DNA of 64,000 nucleotides from Paracyclopina nana (Eukaryota; Arthropoda; Copepoda; Cyclopoida; Cyclopettidae): contig JAGUCH010000004.1 in NCBI GenBank assembly GCA_019096065.1, forward strand, positions 1,178,001 to 1,242,000. Direction: 5' to 3'. A model generated the notes under the pieces. That model searched no databases. It was not told the origin of the DNA and worked only from the letters and a program-made list of their open reading frames with translations. The translations under genes and the position numbers were made by a program. Positions 1 to 10,739 of the stretch are shown piece after piece (within the stretch, counting starts at the first letter, position 1; each line of letters begins with the position of its first letter).

Positions 1-3000
1 CGATTTGGTTTCCTTCTTGATTATGCCATGAATGCTGGCAGTGGCTTCATCCAATCTTCCGCTGTCATGAGAGGACAAAATCTTGTTCCCACCCGAGCTG
101 GCTGAGGAGTGCAACTCGGAGCTAGCCAAAGTCCTCATGTGAGCAAAAGTGGCCACTGTTGGGGGTGAATTCGACGCTCTTGAGCAGAGGATCTTGACAA
201 GTGTGATGTTGGGTAGGCTTGAATCCAGGTGGGCTCGGCCCATGAGGTGGTAGAATGCAACATAACACGCATACGCAAAGTCAGGTGTGAGCACTTCTGT
301 CAACTGCTCACGCAGGGTCGTATCTTGCTCAGGATTGATGGTGAGAATCCTCCCCTCTTCGTCGTAGACTTTTCCAAAGGCAGAAAAGAAAGCTGAGCTG
401 AGCTGCGTTAAATTGGTTCGAGCCATTTCCTCGCCTATGCGAAGGCCTATTAGGTAAGTGACATCAAGGAGTTTGCCCAGCAAAACTTTTCTCAGCCTCC
501 ATCCTCCAGTGAACGAGATGGACTTGGAGGTGGCAATTTGCAGCACTGGAAAAAGCAGCCTGTTCATGAAGTTGTCAGCCAGCTCGTTCATGAGCACCGA
601 ATCAGACAAAAAGGGTATCATGTGATGCACCATGGTCACACAGCCAACGAGGCCACCCTCAAGGTTGGGAGTGAGCCTCTTCTTGCACAGGGCAATCAAG
701 TCCCACGCATACGGCAGGTATTGCAGCAGTATGAAATTCTCTCCGTATATTGCTGCCATTTCTGTCAAGCACTCCAGCACGTTATGAGCTAGGGCATCTC
801 CATGGGTTTTATTGGCACTCTGCAGCCTGATGATAAAATCCTGCTGCTTCACGTCACCAAACGCGAGGCCACTTTTAGGGCTGGCATAGCACAAGTTCAG
901 CATTTTGAGGAGATTCTTGGACAAGTACTTGGCTGTCAGCATTGGGCCCAATCGATGAGCCAACCAAATGACGCTCTCTGACGCCACTTGGCTAATGTTG
1001 CCCTCACTCAACTTGCCGAGCTTGTCACAATTCGCCAATGCTGTCAGTAGGGACTCGGTGGTGACCTCGTAAGCGGATGGCACTTCAATATCTGCCGACT
1101 CCGTATCGTGAAAGCTGTGCTCGTCAGACGCATAACGTCTCCTTGACGGCTCGTCTTCATTGTCAAAAGCAAACACTTCGCCCTCTGCGAATTCCTCGTT
1201 GGGAGTTTTGGCCGTGTCCATCTTGGGCGAGGTTTTCAAGGGAGAGGCTGAAGTGTCCGTAGAGGTCTGCTGTGGCTCGTCATGGGCGATCCAGTCCCGC
1301 TCCAGACCTGCCCTATGATCGCTGAAATCCTTGTAGCCTCCCACGGCCTCGATGATGTTCTCCGTGAAATACTTGAGAAAAATGCGGAGGCTAAAGCGAG
1401 CCATGACATTGCATAGGAATGTCCGGTGATACAACTTCAAATGCTTGGATGTTTGAGCAGTGCTCTCGTAGATGTTTACAATGGGCTGTAGCAGATGTTC
1501 TATGGCCTTGGACGGACCCAAGAGCCTGGCCAAAGGCTCAAATGTGAGCCATGCAGTCATGATGGCAGTGCTTGGTTTGGTATAAAGGCTCTTAATTTTG
1601 GGCAGCATCACTGAAATCTCCGAGGAGGTCAAATTATCCATTAGTGGGAGGAGTTCACATGACAGCGTTTTCACCAAGACCTCGGCTACTTTATCTTCTA
1701 CTTCAGTTGACCATTTTGATGGATACCTCTTAGCTTCTATGACGGAGCCCTCGATTTGGCTATGAACCCTGAGGATCCTTGCGAATGCATCAAAGCACTC
1801 CGGGAAGTGAAATGGAGTCAAAACGGGCGTCAGAAACTGCAAGCAAGAAGGACTTGGCAACCCATCGACATCAGGTGAAAGGATTTTTTTCACGGCCTCG
1901 CGAATGCAATGCGGGATAGAGTTCGGCTCTTTTTCCACTAGCAGACGGGCAAGGTCCAACCTTGCTGAGATGCTTCCGTTGCTTCCAAGTGTGATGAACT
2001 TTTTGGGCAAGAATAGCTCCAGAATGATGCAGGCCAATGCTTGCATGTCTCTTTTCTGACGTTCAGCAAGCATGATTTTACAGCTCGAAAAGTCTTCTTC
2101 TGTCACAGGAGGATCCACTTGATCAAGTATTGCATTACTTTTGACAATGAAGGTGGCTAAATGCTCTGTTTCATTTAACAGCCAGATAGCGTCGAAATTT
2201 TTTGGCAATGATATTGTCCTCGCAGACAACAACGGCTCATCACCGAGGGAGAGTTTCCCCGCTGATGATTCCTCAGTGTCAGAATCGGAATCATCGAGTG
2301 AAGAGGGACTCTGGTATGCGGCCAGATTCGGAGCCTGATTCTTGTCCCAATAGGAGTTGATTTGAGACAGCTTTGCTGGGTGAGCCGATGTGAACAATTG
2401 CACAACTCCACTGCTCCTCAGGTCAACATGGCTATCGACTAGGTTCAGGCAGACATTTTTTGCTCGTACCGCTGAAGCTCCGGCCAGTTTATAGCCAAAC
2501 GTCAAATCGATCCAGGAGTGCAATCTCTCTGACACTCGGGCGCTCTCAAGACATCTTCGATGCCACTGTATAAACTCTTCTGGAGTTGAGCACCAAGGAG
2601 GCAACTCGAGGTCCAGCAAATCCTCGTGGATGGACTTGAAAATGGTGGGATCGACAAAAAACTCTGGAATGCACTCATCTGGTGTCCACTCCATCAGCCT
2701 CTGCATGGATGATGGATATTCAGCTGGAACCCATCGGTTTCGAACGTACTTGCACAGCACACTTTGGGGCGTTCGCCTACTCTTGTAAACGTAGTACGTG
2801 ATTTCGGACAAAACGTCTGACACATGATGTGGGATGTGAATGGAGGACTTTTGCTGGCCGAGAGGATCCATGAAGGCCTCATGGTGTGTTTGCAATTTGT
2901 TGCTCTCAAAGGTCAAGTCAAGCTGGGTGTCGCCCTTGTTAAGGCGATATTTGGACTTTGTCAGGTCCCTCCAGCCTCCATTTTGGCTAGAGAAATCTCG

Positions 3001-4065
3001 CACCCATGGCATCACAGGGTAATGATTTGGATTTGAATACGTTCTGCCACTCAAGTAGTTGAGGAATAAAATGTAGTCAAAGTTTGACACTTGGCCAGTG
3101 ACCCACAATTTCACTGCTTCTCCCAGGAAGTTGTCCAGAACTATTTGTCTGTTTTGGCTGCCGTCAAGGGGATCTTGTAATGCAGCCTTTAACTGAAGAA
3201 ACAAATTTGGCTCTCTGACGGAACGGCTGAGGCTGTCATGTTGCACAGATATCAAACTTGCAGTTGGATTTGGCACCAAAGAAATAAACAGATTGTCATC
3301 AATGTGAACGTCGTGCAAAGTCAAGTCTCCTGTGCACATATTTCTGCCGTGGATTTCATGCATGCCGAGCAAAATTTGGTATGTCAGAAAGAGTGGCTTG
3401 GTGTAAGAGTTCTCCAGAAAATCAGGAGAAAACCGAAGCATGTCATGCATGGTAAATGGGCCATTCCTTCTGAGAACCAACACTTCGTCTTCGCAGACAA
3501 TGCAGGCGATAATACGAACAACATTGTTCAAGGCTGAAACATCCCCTTCATCGTCTACATCTGGAAGGATGGGAGTGACTTCATTGGTCCTAGCATCAAT
3601 GACAGGACAATTGTAAAGTTGGCAAATTGCTTGCAATAAGGCCACGTCGTAGGCCACTGCCTCACAATTTTCATCTTGCTGATACAGGCTCGAACTTCCA
3701 ATGAGAGAAGAGCTAAATTTGGTAAACGCCTCCTGCCAAGCGTTGGAAAAATTGCTTGATGACACATGCTGGATCGCCTGAGCGTAGCAAAGTCCGTCTT
3801 TGGTATCTTCTTCAATAATTTCAAGATTATAGACAAACTCATCCGGTTTCCTCTTATACCGGTCAACAGCCAATATTTCCCATTCTTGAAGGTCACTTTT
3901 GGGCACCTTTCCTTCCCGGAGAATAGCCAATATATCCTCATCCGAGTACTTTGGATGCTTATCAAAGTGAGATGGGATGGAATGACTTTCGAGCAGTTCT
4001 CTAATCCACGTGAACTTGACAAGTAGCAAGTTATTGGCAAAGTAGCCTTTGGGCACAATCTCCAT
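1..4065 (-). CDS. WDR81: WDR81 (BEACH/WD-repeat protein), 3' end outside window
   Basis: One uninterrupted reading frame of 1355 codons runs from the ATG at 4065 to base 1, where it is cut by the window edge. WDR81 acts on endosomes with WDR91, limiting PI3K complex activity and promoting aggregate clearance (family knowledge). Visible parts: a kinase-like stretch around residues 180-270 (pattern GMHEIHGRNMCTGDLTLHD), then a BEACH domain at about 320-525 with the hallmark NFDYILFLNYLSGR and NHYPVMPWV, ending near SWIDLTFGYKLAG. A Ser/Asp-rich linker follows at about 575-590 and then a long helical region. The C-terminal WD40 propeller is expected beyond base 1. No intron is needed, as with the very large first coding exon of vertebrate WDR81. 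It is divergently arranged with ZC3H3. An upstream ATG at 4075 is out of frame. Confidence 0.9.
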   Translation of the reverse strand, partial: MEIVPKGYFANNLLLVKFTWIRELLESHSIPSHFDKHPKYSDEDILAILREGKVPKSDLQEWEILAVDRYKRKPDEFVYNLEIIEEDTKDGLCYAQAIQHVSSSNFSNAWQEAFTKFSSSLIGSSSLYQQDENCEAVAYDVALLQAICQLYNCPVIDARTNEVTPILPDVDDEGDVSALNNVVRIIACIVCEDEVLVLRRNGPFTMHDMLRFSPDFLENSYTKPLFLTYQILLGMHEIHGRNMCTGDLTLHDVHIDDNLFISLVPNPTASLISVQHDSLSRSVREPNLFLQLKAALQDPLDGSQNRQIVLDNFLGEAVKLWVTGQVSNFDYILFLNYLSGRTYSNPNHYPVMPWVRDFSSQNGGWRDLTKSKYRLNKGDTQLDLTFESNKLQTHHEAFMDPLGQQKSSIHIPHHVSDVLSEITYYVYKSRRTPQSVLCKYVRNRWVPAEYPSSMQRLMEWTPDECIPEFFVDPTIFKSIHEDLLDLELPPWCSTPEEFIQWHRRCLESARVSERLHSWIDLTFGYKLAGASAVRAKNVCLNLVDSHVDLRSSGVVQLFTSAHPAKLSQINSYWDKNQAPNLAAYQSPSSLDDSDSDTEESSAGKLSLGDEPLLSARTISLPKNFDAIWLLNETEHLATFIVKSNAILDQVDPPVTEEDFSSCKIMLAERQKRDMQALACIILELFLPKKFITLGSNGSISARLDLARLLVEKEPNSIPHCIREAVKKILSPDVDGLPSPSCLQFLTPVLTPFHFPECFDAFARILRVHSQIEGSVIEAKRYPSKWSTEVEDKVAEVLVKTLSCELLPLMDNLTSSEISVMLPKIKSLYTKPSTAIMTAWLTFEPLARLLGPSKAIEHLLQPIVNIYESTAQTSKHLKLYHRTFLCNVMARFSLRIFLKYFTENIIEAVGGYKDFSDHRAGLERDWIAHDEPQQTSTDTSASPLKTSPKMDTAKTPNEEFAEGEVFAFDNEDEPSRRRYASDEHSFHDTESADIEVPSAYEVTTESLLTALANCDKLGKLSEGNISQVASESVIWLAHRLGPMLTAKYLSKNLLKMLNLCYASPKSGLAFGDVKQQDFIIRLQSANKTHGDALAHNVLECLTEMAAIYGENFILLQYLPYAWDLIALCKKRLTPNLEGGLVGCVTMVHHMIPFLSDSVLMNELADNFMNRLLFPVLQIATSKSISFTGGWRLRKVLLGKLLDVTYLIGLRIGEEMARTNLTQLSSAFFSAFGKVYDEEGRILTINPEQDTTLREQLTEVLTPDFAYACYVAFYHLMGRAHLDSSLPNITLVKILCSRASNSPPTVATFAHMRTLASSELHSSASSGGNKILSSHDSGRLDEATASIHGIIKKETKS

Positions 4066-4798
4066 CTTTCACCATTTCACCACGACAGTTACCCAAAAAA
4101 TTAAGGGGCTTTCCATGTGATGCTTTTTTTACACTAAGTTACCAAAACTCGACACTACAATCAGTGCTAAATTTTCCATGTTACCGAAACTTGTCACATC
4201 ACAGCACAGCACAACGCAACACAAGCCAGATGGACAAAAGCGTAAAAGTTTGTTTTTCATCAAGAGTTACCAGACTAAGCAGAAAGTCATATAGCTTAAA
4301 TTGGTGTTTTTTGTAAGAAAAAGGGGATAAATGAATTAAGGTATGAAATAAAGTATGTTTTGGTTGCTTGTTACATGTCCATCTGCCAGTCACTCCTTGA
4401 CACTGTCACTATTGCGCATTGCATAGCACACAGTTACCATTTTTTGACACTATCACTAATTTACTGTTTGTTGACACACCACATGGAAAGGCCCTAAATC
4501 ACAAGTCGGAATTTTCTATTTTGTTTACTGTAAGAAGTAGACATCTGTGGATACTGGATTCATGGATATCCTTGGTGCAATGCGTGACCGTTGCATCAGC
4601 AGAACAGTAGTAACAGATTGGCTTTTTTAACACAAATTACTGTTACGAATTTGGCGTTATTATTAACATTTTGGTTGGATAAGCAGCTGTTTATAACGAA
4701 AGATGCAGGAATTTAAAATTCGTTAACTGAGATGAATCACAACAAAGAGAGCCTCTAGAAGCGAGCAGACGGCTTAGATTTTTTTTAGTTATTCGGAA
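4066..4798. promoter_or_regulatory. Bidirectional intergenic region between WDR81 and ZC3H3
   Basis: About 730 bp separate two divergently transcribed starts, so both promoters should lie here. I see no convincing TATA box or conserved coding sequence. The region is AT-rich and holds several short TGACACT/CACATC words. Function is inferred from position only. Confidence 0.5.
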
Positions 4799-6853
4799 AT
4801 GTCTAGAAATACGAATGGGATTCATGTCAATCCCAACTTCAAGTCTGAGAAGGCCACGTCCTCGCAAATCCACCTGAACCCAAAATTCGTCAAGCAAGAT
4901 GGGGGCGAGGCAACAAGCAAAGTACATGTGAACCCCAATTTTGTGAACCGAGCGCTACCCCCGATCCCGGGGGCCTCTTCAGCTGCCAAAGCTCACATCA
5001 ACCCCAACTTTCTTGATGGGAGCAAAGCTAAAGCCTACGAAGAAGCAATCAAGATGGCTGTTCAGGGCAAAATTCACGTCAACCCGCATTTCAAGCCTCG
5101 AATTTCGCCCAACTCTGCACGGGAAAAGGAGAACATCAAAACGCCTCCCGCAAGTATTAAAACCCCCTCAGCTTTCTCCTCAGCCACCAAGTCGATTTTT
5201 CGCAAAATTGGCAACAGGAAGCTCGTGCGTGTCAAAAGCAAGACCAAGGTCAACGCCTCTCCCAGTCAAGAGCCCACGCCCAAGTCTCGTACCTCATTCA
5301 CAAAAGTGGGCACACGTAAGCTCATCAGAAATGGCAGCGGCAGCAACTCAAGATCGGCATTAGATGGAAAGTACAAATTGAAAACAGACAAGAAAATCAT
5401 CACTAGGCAAAGTCCTAAATTCGCCACCCCGTTCAGCTCTCGAAAGCGAAAAAGGCTGTCTGGTTCTCCCACCGTTTTGAGCAAAAAGCGGTTCACCTTG
5501 GCCAGAGTACTGAATCCTTTCAGGGTTGACCGAAGACATGGGGCAACTTTACAGCGGAAACCGTCTAAGCGACCTAGCAGCTACAAGTCCAAATTTAGCA
5601 AAGTTAACTACACTAATGCTCATGACTTTGTGAAGCCAGCCGCACCCGTAAAGCCCACTTTTCCTGGGAATTCTGCCAAGGCTCCTGCAGCTTGTAACAC
5701 TCCGTCAATGAAAACCCCGGTGCCTCCAAAGCCTGCCAGAAAAACTCCCGTGAGGCAAAAGGCTGCTGCTACCACTCTAATCAATGTCCAAGGTGTTCGA
5801 TATTCCGTGTCCGAAAATGGGCGCAAGCTCAACCGAATCCCTGAGAAGAAGGATGACGAGGCCAAGTCGACTGAGCCTACGGTTGTCGCCAAGAAGCTTT
5901 TCCTCGAGGGCGAAGAATACGTTGAAGATGAACCTGGTGTGCTGATTCGTAGTCGTAGTTCAATGACTAGGCAATCAATCACGAGCTACAAGCAGCGAAG
6001 CATCAACACGATCCTCAAGTCACAAACGAGGTCGAAGCAGTACTGTATGTTCTACAATAAATTTGGCAAATGCAAGAAGAGGGAGGATGGTGTCTGCCCA
6101 TACATCCATGACGCGGACAAAGTTGCAGTGTGTCGCAAGTTTTTGCAAGGGAACTGTTTCAAGGACAATTGCCTTCTCTCGCATAAAGTGGCCCCCGAGA
6201 AAATGCCGGTGTGCAAATTCTACTTGGAGGGAGTATGCACCAAAGATCCTTGCTCTTACAGGCATGTGAAGGTGAACGATTCTGCGGACGTGTGTCCGGA
6301 TTTTCTGAAAGGATTCTGCCCCCTCTATGACAAATGTATGAAACGCCATGTTGACGTTGACCGAAATGGAAAAGAATCCAAAGAAACTCCGTCATCGGCT
6401 GCCGCCAAGAAATCTGCACCCGCCAAGCCTAAAAGAAAGAGCATAGGTCATACCCCTGTGTCTGCTCTGGAGAAGAAAAGGACAAGATATTTTGAAGGGG
6501 AGGTCGAAAACAAAGAGAAGGTCGTGGAAACCGAAGTTGAATCCCCTGCCAAAGAGTCAGAACTTAATGGCAGCTATGAAAAGAAGAGGCAACGATTGCT
6601 GAAGAAAGTTGAGCTAGCCAAGCAAGGCTGGAGTGGCATGGGTGCAACTGCACTCGAGAAAACTGAAGACCTTGATGACAGTGGGCCATACGAGGAAATT
6701 GACGAGGACTTTGATGATGAGCCCACGCGACCGCCAATTGGAATTTTACCCTCTTTTATACCCCTGTCATCCTCAGCTGATGACAAGACTGACGATATTA
6801 CTACTGCAACTGCCGCTGAACCGGAGGAAGATATCGATGAGCGATTAATATAA
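4799..6853 (+). CDS. ZC3H3: ZC3H3-type CCCH zinc-finger protein
   Basis: An intronless 684-codon frame. ZC3H3 orthologues are nuclear RNA-binding proteins linked to mRNA polyadenylation and export (family knowledge). At residues about 413-520 there is a run of CCCH fingers: CMFYNKFGKCKKREDGVCPYIH, then CRKFLQGNCFKDNCLLSH, CKFYLEGVCTKDPCSYRH and CPDFLKGFCPLYDKCMKRH. Four fingers are clear, against five in vertebrates. Just before them is the family signature GVRYSVSENGRKLNRIP and a basic RSRSSMTRQSI stretch. The N-terminus has five copies of a short motif, [IVA]H[VLI]NP[NKH]F, at residues 8, 24, 42, 65 and 92. The C-terminus is acidic (EEIDEDFDDE). The first ATG of the frame is used. The 3' end faces the ING gene across 72 bp. 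Confidence 0.9.
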   Translation: MSRNTNGIHVNPNFKSEKATSSQIHLNPKFVKQDGGEATSKVHVNPNFVNRALPPIPGASSAAKAHINPNFLDGSKAKAYEEAIKMAVQGKIHVNPHFKPRISPNSAREKENIKTPPASIKTPSAFSSATKSIFRKIGNRKLVRVKSKTKVNASPSQEPTPKSRTSFTKVGTRKLIRNGSGSNSRSALDGKYKLKTDKKIITRQSPKFATPFSSRKRKRLSGSPTVLSKKRFTLARVLNPFRVDRRHGATLQRKPSKRPSSYKSKFSKVNYTNAHDFVKPAAPVKPTFPGNSAKAPAACNTPSMKTPVPPKPARKTPVRQKAAATTLINVQGVRYSVSENGRKLNRIPEKKDDEAKSTEPTVVAKKLFLEGEEYVEDEPGVLIRSRSSMTRQSITSYKQRSINTILKSQTRSKQYCMFYNKFGKCKKREDGVCPYIHDADKVAVCRKFLQGNCFKDNCLLSHKVAPEKMPVCKFYLEGVCTKDPCSYRHVKVNDSADVCPDFLKGFCPLYDKCMKRHVDVDRNGKESKETPSSAAAKKSAPAKPKRKSIGHTPVSALEKKRTRYFEGEVENKEKVVETEVESPAKESELNGSYEKKRQRLLKKVELAKQGWSGMGATALEKTEDLDDSGPYEEIDEDFDDEPTRPPIGILPSFIPLSSSADDKTDDITTATAAEPEEDIDERLI

Positions 6854-6925
6854 TAATTGATAATGTTAATACACAAGCGCAATATTTTGGCTATACAAAA
6901 GTATTTCTCGGAGCGGTATTGCATT

Positions 6926-8104
6926 TCAACCATTCTGCTTCGTCATTTTCGCCTCGCGTTCTTTGTTGAAGATTGCGAGCTCCTTCAAGAATTGCGCCCT
7001 TGGTTTCATAATCGTCTGCTTGTCTCCGCGGCATTTGGGGCAGTACCACTTGCCTTTGGGTTTACCTGAGAAAAAATAGTGTGACCCCTGTGTCAATTTG
7101 CAACTCACTCCAAACTTACATGTCAGCTGAACGCAACTGAAGTGGAACCATTCATAGGGACAGAGATCATTATCGCAGCCAATCATTTCTCCATATGACA
7201 CCTTGAAAAGAAATTTGTTAGGGCTAGCTTAAAATCGGTAGATATATACATTACCTGTTCACACAGACAATAAGTTGGCTCATCAGGGTCAATGTCGATG
7301 TTACTCAGATCCACTTCTCGATCTGAATCGTCTTTGTCATTAAAATTAGAGGAACGTTTGCCAGTAGACTTTCGTTTCACGCCCTGCCTTTTGCTGCCCA
7401 CTGCCGAAAGGTTGCCCCTTGGCCTGCTGCCGCCTCCAGACCGATTTGAAACGGTGGAAGCTTCGTCATCATCTTGATCATCTGCTCGTGATTTCGATTC
7501 CACGACTTGCTTTTTGCGACGCTTGATGCCTTGTGGTTTCATTTCCTTGGAATCCTTTTCTTTGACTGTTTTGTTCGTTGAGCTTTGTTGTGAAGTTTTG
7601 CTGGATGATGACACTTGGGATCCGCCATAATTTGGGTTGGCTGAGGAATTGCTACTGTTTTTGGCGCTTGGTGCTTGCGGCTCATCGTCGTCGTCTTTGC
7701 CAAAATCGAGGATTTTCGAGTCGTGCTCTAGCTGCCTGGCCTTATTTTCAATCAAGTCAGACATGGCTTGAACTGTCACGAGTTTGTCATCGCCAATATC
7801 TTGAGCAGCAATGAGACCATGCTGGATTTTGGCCAAGACACTACGCTGGCCGGATGCAGTGGTCTCCTTTTCAAATGCACTGACAAGTGAGTCGAGATCT
7901 TTCAGGAATTCCTATTTGAAACGTTTTACATTTCTTTGAAGGCCAACACTTCCATTAAGAACTTACGCTATATTGAATCAAGTCGAACTCCCGCAGACGA
8001 GACAAATGGCGTTGGAGATCATTGGGCAGGTTTTCCACACAGTCCAAGTAGTCTTCGACAAAGGTTGCCGAGTACAAGGCTTCGACAGCCGCCTGGTTTT
8101 GCAT
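6926..8104 (-). CDS. ING1: ING1/ING2-type PHD-finger protein (4 exons, 338 aa)
   Basis: Exons on the minus strand: 7967-8104, 7255-7911, 7120-7201 and 6926-7065. Introns are 55, 53 and 54 bp, all GT/AG, with phases 0, 0 and 1. The protein starts [20 protein letters not shown], the leucine-zipper-like/NCR N-terminus of the ING family. A Ser/Lys-rich linker follows with a probable nuclear signal (GIKRRKKQ). It ends in a C4HC3 PHD finger at about 278-325: [41 protein letters not shown]. This finger reads H3K4me3, and ING1/2 proteins tether Sin3/HDAC complexes to chromatin (family knowledge). EWFHFSC and KGKWYCPKC match the ING1/2 branch better than ING3-5. The linker makes it longer than human ING1/2 (about 280 aa). 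Whether it is ING1 or ING2 cannot be decided here. Confidence 0.9.
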
Positions 8105-9290
8105 TTCTAAAAAACCGACGCCTGTTAAAGTTCAAAAACTCCTGCAGGCTGCAGTCAGAAAAGGCGATGTAAACAACTGCAGCGTTACGATGATGTCCTA
8201 TCAAAACTCGCTGAATGTTATATAAAAACGCCAAATTATAGCTTCAAAGAAGTCGCAATTTCTGGTAGCGTTTTCCCTTTGTCTATTTGACGAATTTTAC
8301 TGTGAAGATTTATTTAGCGGAAATTCAATGTTTACTACCGATATTTCGCGTAAATCTAATATTCAATCGTATATAAGTCATAGGTTAATTTTTTCCATAT
8401 TTGAAACAATTGATTGCTAAAGATCAAATTCTCAAGATTTGTTTATTGTAATTTGGGTTTTAATGGGAGGTTGCGAGCGGCAAAAAATTTGAAAGTAGCG
8501 TTTTGTCTCAGTTCTATGCCGAGCTCAGCAGTCAGTTATTTCAGTACTCAGTAGTGAATTCCTGGCAAAAAAAGTGCGTCTCGAAATTGAGAATTTCAAT
8601 TCTCCTGTGAACGTGGACCAAAGTGCTTTGAATGCCTCTCGTTCCTATCTCTAAAACGGCCGATCGATCGAGGCTGGCAAGCAACTTGAACCAAAATCAA
8701 AGCACTTCTCCTCCTAGAAAGCTAAAGTGAAATTCGGTGCAGTGCTCTGCGTCTACCGATTGGGTTTTAATGAAACGCAGGCTTGTCCTAAATTCCCAAT
8801 TTTGGCCTCGAGGAGCCGGAGGAGTACGGTAAGAATTAATTAAAGCCCCTCTTTAATGTTGGCTAGGAATGTAGTAGAAGTGGGGAATAGCATGCTCATT
8901 GCATAATAATGGCCGCTACTGTGCATATGTCATAAATTCCTTCCCTAATGGAGATCGAGTCTCTTTACCCTAATATTCATTTGTAGCGGCGTCAAAAAGG
9001 TCTGGGAGATTTTTTCTCTCTGTTGTTGTTGTAGTTGTTGCCAGGGGCCCAGCAATCAATCATGTGCAAATAGCTATTTGTAAGGCACTTCACTGAATCT
9101 TGGAGTGCAACCCTACGAACTAACTAACTTTGGAAATTGGAGCCTCGCCATCATGCTATGCAACTATGCATAAAACTGTCAGTTGAGAGCAATTTTTGGC
9201 TGTGGTGGTCACGCTTTCAATAAAATGCTAGGATATGTAGTATGCACGCAAGCTGGCCCTTTTAATGCTATGCGTATCTTGGCAAACTTG
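8105..9290. other. Intergenic; possible plus-strand non-coding first exon near 8500-8831
   Basis: Holds the ING promoter side (8105-8400). From about 8510 to 8831 the plus strand is less AT-rich, has several TCAGT initiator-like words (8528-8555) and ends in a good donor, TACG|GTAAGA at 8828-8834. It could be a 5' exon of a plus-strand gene such as the lipid-binding locus downstream. I find no acceptor that proves it. The rest looks non-coding. Confidence 0.3.
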
Positions 9291-10140
9291 TGTAAGAGGA
9301 TTAGGCCATGAAATGGCTGACCTCTTTTCCATTGGCTCATGAAAGAAGTTTGTGGAAAATGTCTTGTGAAGCAAGCCTTTATTGACAACTTCAGCGTTGC
9401 TGCCTGCTTACAAAGGCTATAAGGGCCAAAGGAAATATTTTTCGCGAGTAGCAGTTGTAGTGCACTTTTTCACCGCCAAGTATCTTGTGTACTCCGGCTC
9501 AGTAGACAGCCAACTTTATGTATGAAAAATTACAAAGAAGACGAGCTTTGGAACAGGTACACTAATAGGAAGTACGGTTCAGTTAAGGCTCAGCCTCGAG
9601 GCCGTCAACACACAATGGCAGAATTTTGTGGCACTTATACTCTCGTGGAGAACACAAATATGCGTGCCTTTGCCGCCTGCATGTTTCCACGTGATTATCA
9701 ATCCATTAAAAACTTACGATATGGATTAGGCCATGAAATGGCTCACCTCTTTTCCATCGGTTCATGGAAGAAGTTTGCGGAAAACGTCTTGTGAAACAAG
9801 CCCTTATTGACAACTAAAGCGTCGCTGCCTGCTTACAACGGCTACAAGAGCCAAAGGGAATATTTTTCGCGAGTGACAGTAGTCTTGCACTTTTTCATTG
9901 CCAAGTATCTTGTGTACACCAACTGAGTAGACAGCCAACTTTATGAAATTACTAAGAAGACAGTGGTAGTACTCTTAAAGCAAAAAAGAAACGTTCAGTT
10001 CGCGCCCAGCCTCGAGGCCGTCAACACACAATGGCAGAATTTTGTGGCACTTATACTCTGGTGGAGAACACAAATATGCGTGCCTTTGCCACCTGCACGT
10101 TTCCAGGTGATTATCAGTCCATTAAAAGCCCATGAAATGG
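9290..10140 (+). repeat. Tandem segmental duplication (unit about 416-425 bp)
   Basis: Two adjacent diverged copies. Anchors: GGCCATGAAATGGCT at 9304 and 9729; GCAAGTATCTTGTGTAC-type words near 9480 and 9904; ACACAATGGCAGAATTTTGTG at 9611 and 10027. A third copy of the unit start (CCCATGAAATGG) occurs at about 10131. Each copy carries the same short coding-like segment starting MAEFCGTYTLVENTNM (ATG at 9615 and 10031). Unequal crossing-over at an exon plus its flanks is the simplest explanation. Confidence 0.85.
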
Positions 10141-10690
10141 ATCTAATGGTCCCATCACAAGGTGCCTTGTCAAAGATTGCCTTCCACACTGGGATTGAGT
10201 CGAGCAAGCTGTACGATTTGTTGAGCAAGACGTTGACACAGTTGATTATTAAGAAGGACGAGCTTGGCCTTGTCATCTTCTTGTTGACCTTGGACAAAGA
10301 TCCCCACTGCCATAATGAGGTTGACAAGCCTGAAGAAGAAGATGATGATGAGTCCGACGAGGGCCTCACCTACCGCACTCAATTTCGCCTTGGTGAAGAG
10401 TTCATCTTGACTGTGCCCATTTCGGGCGAAAAGGCCAAAGTAACCCAAGTTGATAATTCACAATACTAACTCTATACAATATTTGTATATTATGTAGTCA
10501 GTCGTAAAAAGACGTCAAGGAAACGTGAACGCACTGGAGCAAACGACGCTGTTCCAAAGTGGTCAAGTGGAAGTCGTCTTTTCCCGCAGTGACCTAGAGC
10601 TCAAATTGGTACCAATGTCGTCTCAAATGAAATGCGTGTGTCTCGTAACGTGTATTATCATTGCAGCAATACCTGCACAAATCCAGCGGA
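9615..10690 (+). pseudogene. Fatty-acid-binding-protein-like locus, apparently decayed
   Basis: FABPs are small cytosolic beta-barrel lipid carriers. The start MAEFCGTYTLVENTNMRAF (9615 and again 10031) resembles the FABP first exon (GxYxLVxxxNF). Downstream, 10213-10460 reads LTQLIIKKDELG, then an acidic insert, then TYRTQFRLGEEF and GEKAKVTQV, like FABP strands (FKLGEEF, GxKxKSxV). From 10516 a further segment reads NALEQTTLFQSGQVEVV and DLELKLV, then NVYYH in another frame, like the family's C-terminal strands. These pieces are separated by frame changes and a stop at 10467-10469. No splice model joins all of them; a 40-nt intron would be needed after MRAFATCTFPG. I therefore call it a pseudogene, though an unusual spliced FABP is possible. 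Confidence 0.5.
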
Positions 10691-10739
10691 ACCAAAGCTG
10701 CCCAGGTGTTCAAGAAGAACACTTGCTTCGAGTAGAAGA

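Noticed and set aside
9963-10469. A 168-codon frame over the second duplicated unit
   Set aside because: Its first half runs through the MAEFCGTYTL segment in the wrong frame and is unlike any protein; only its second half is FABP-like.
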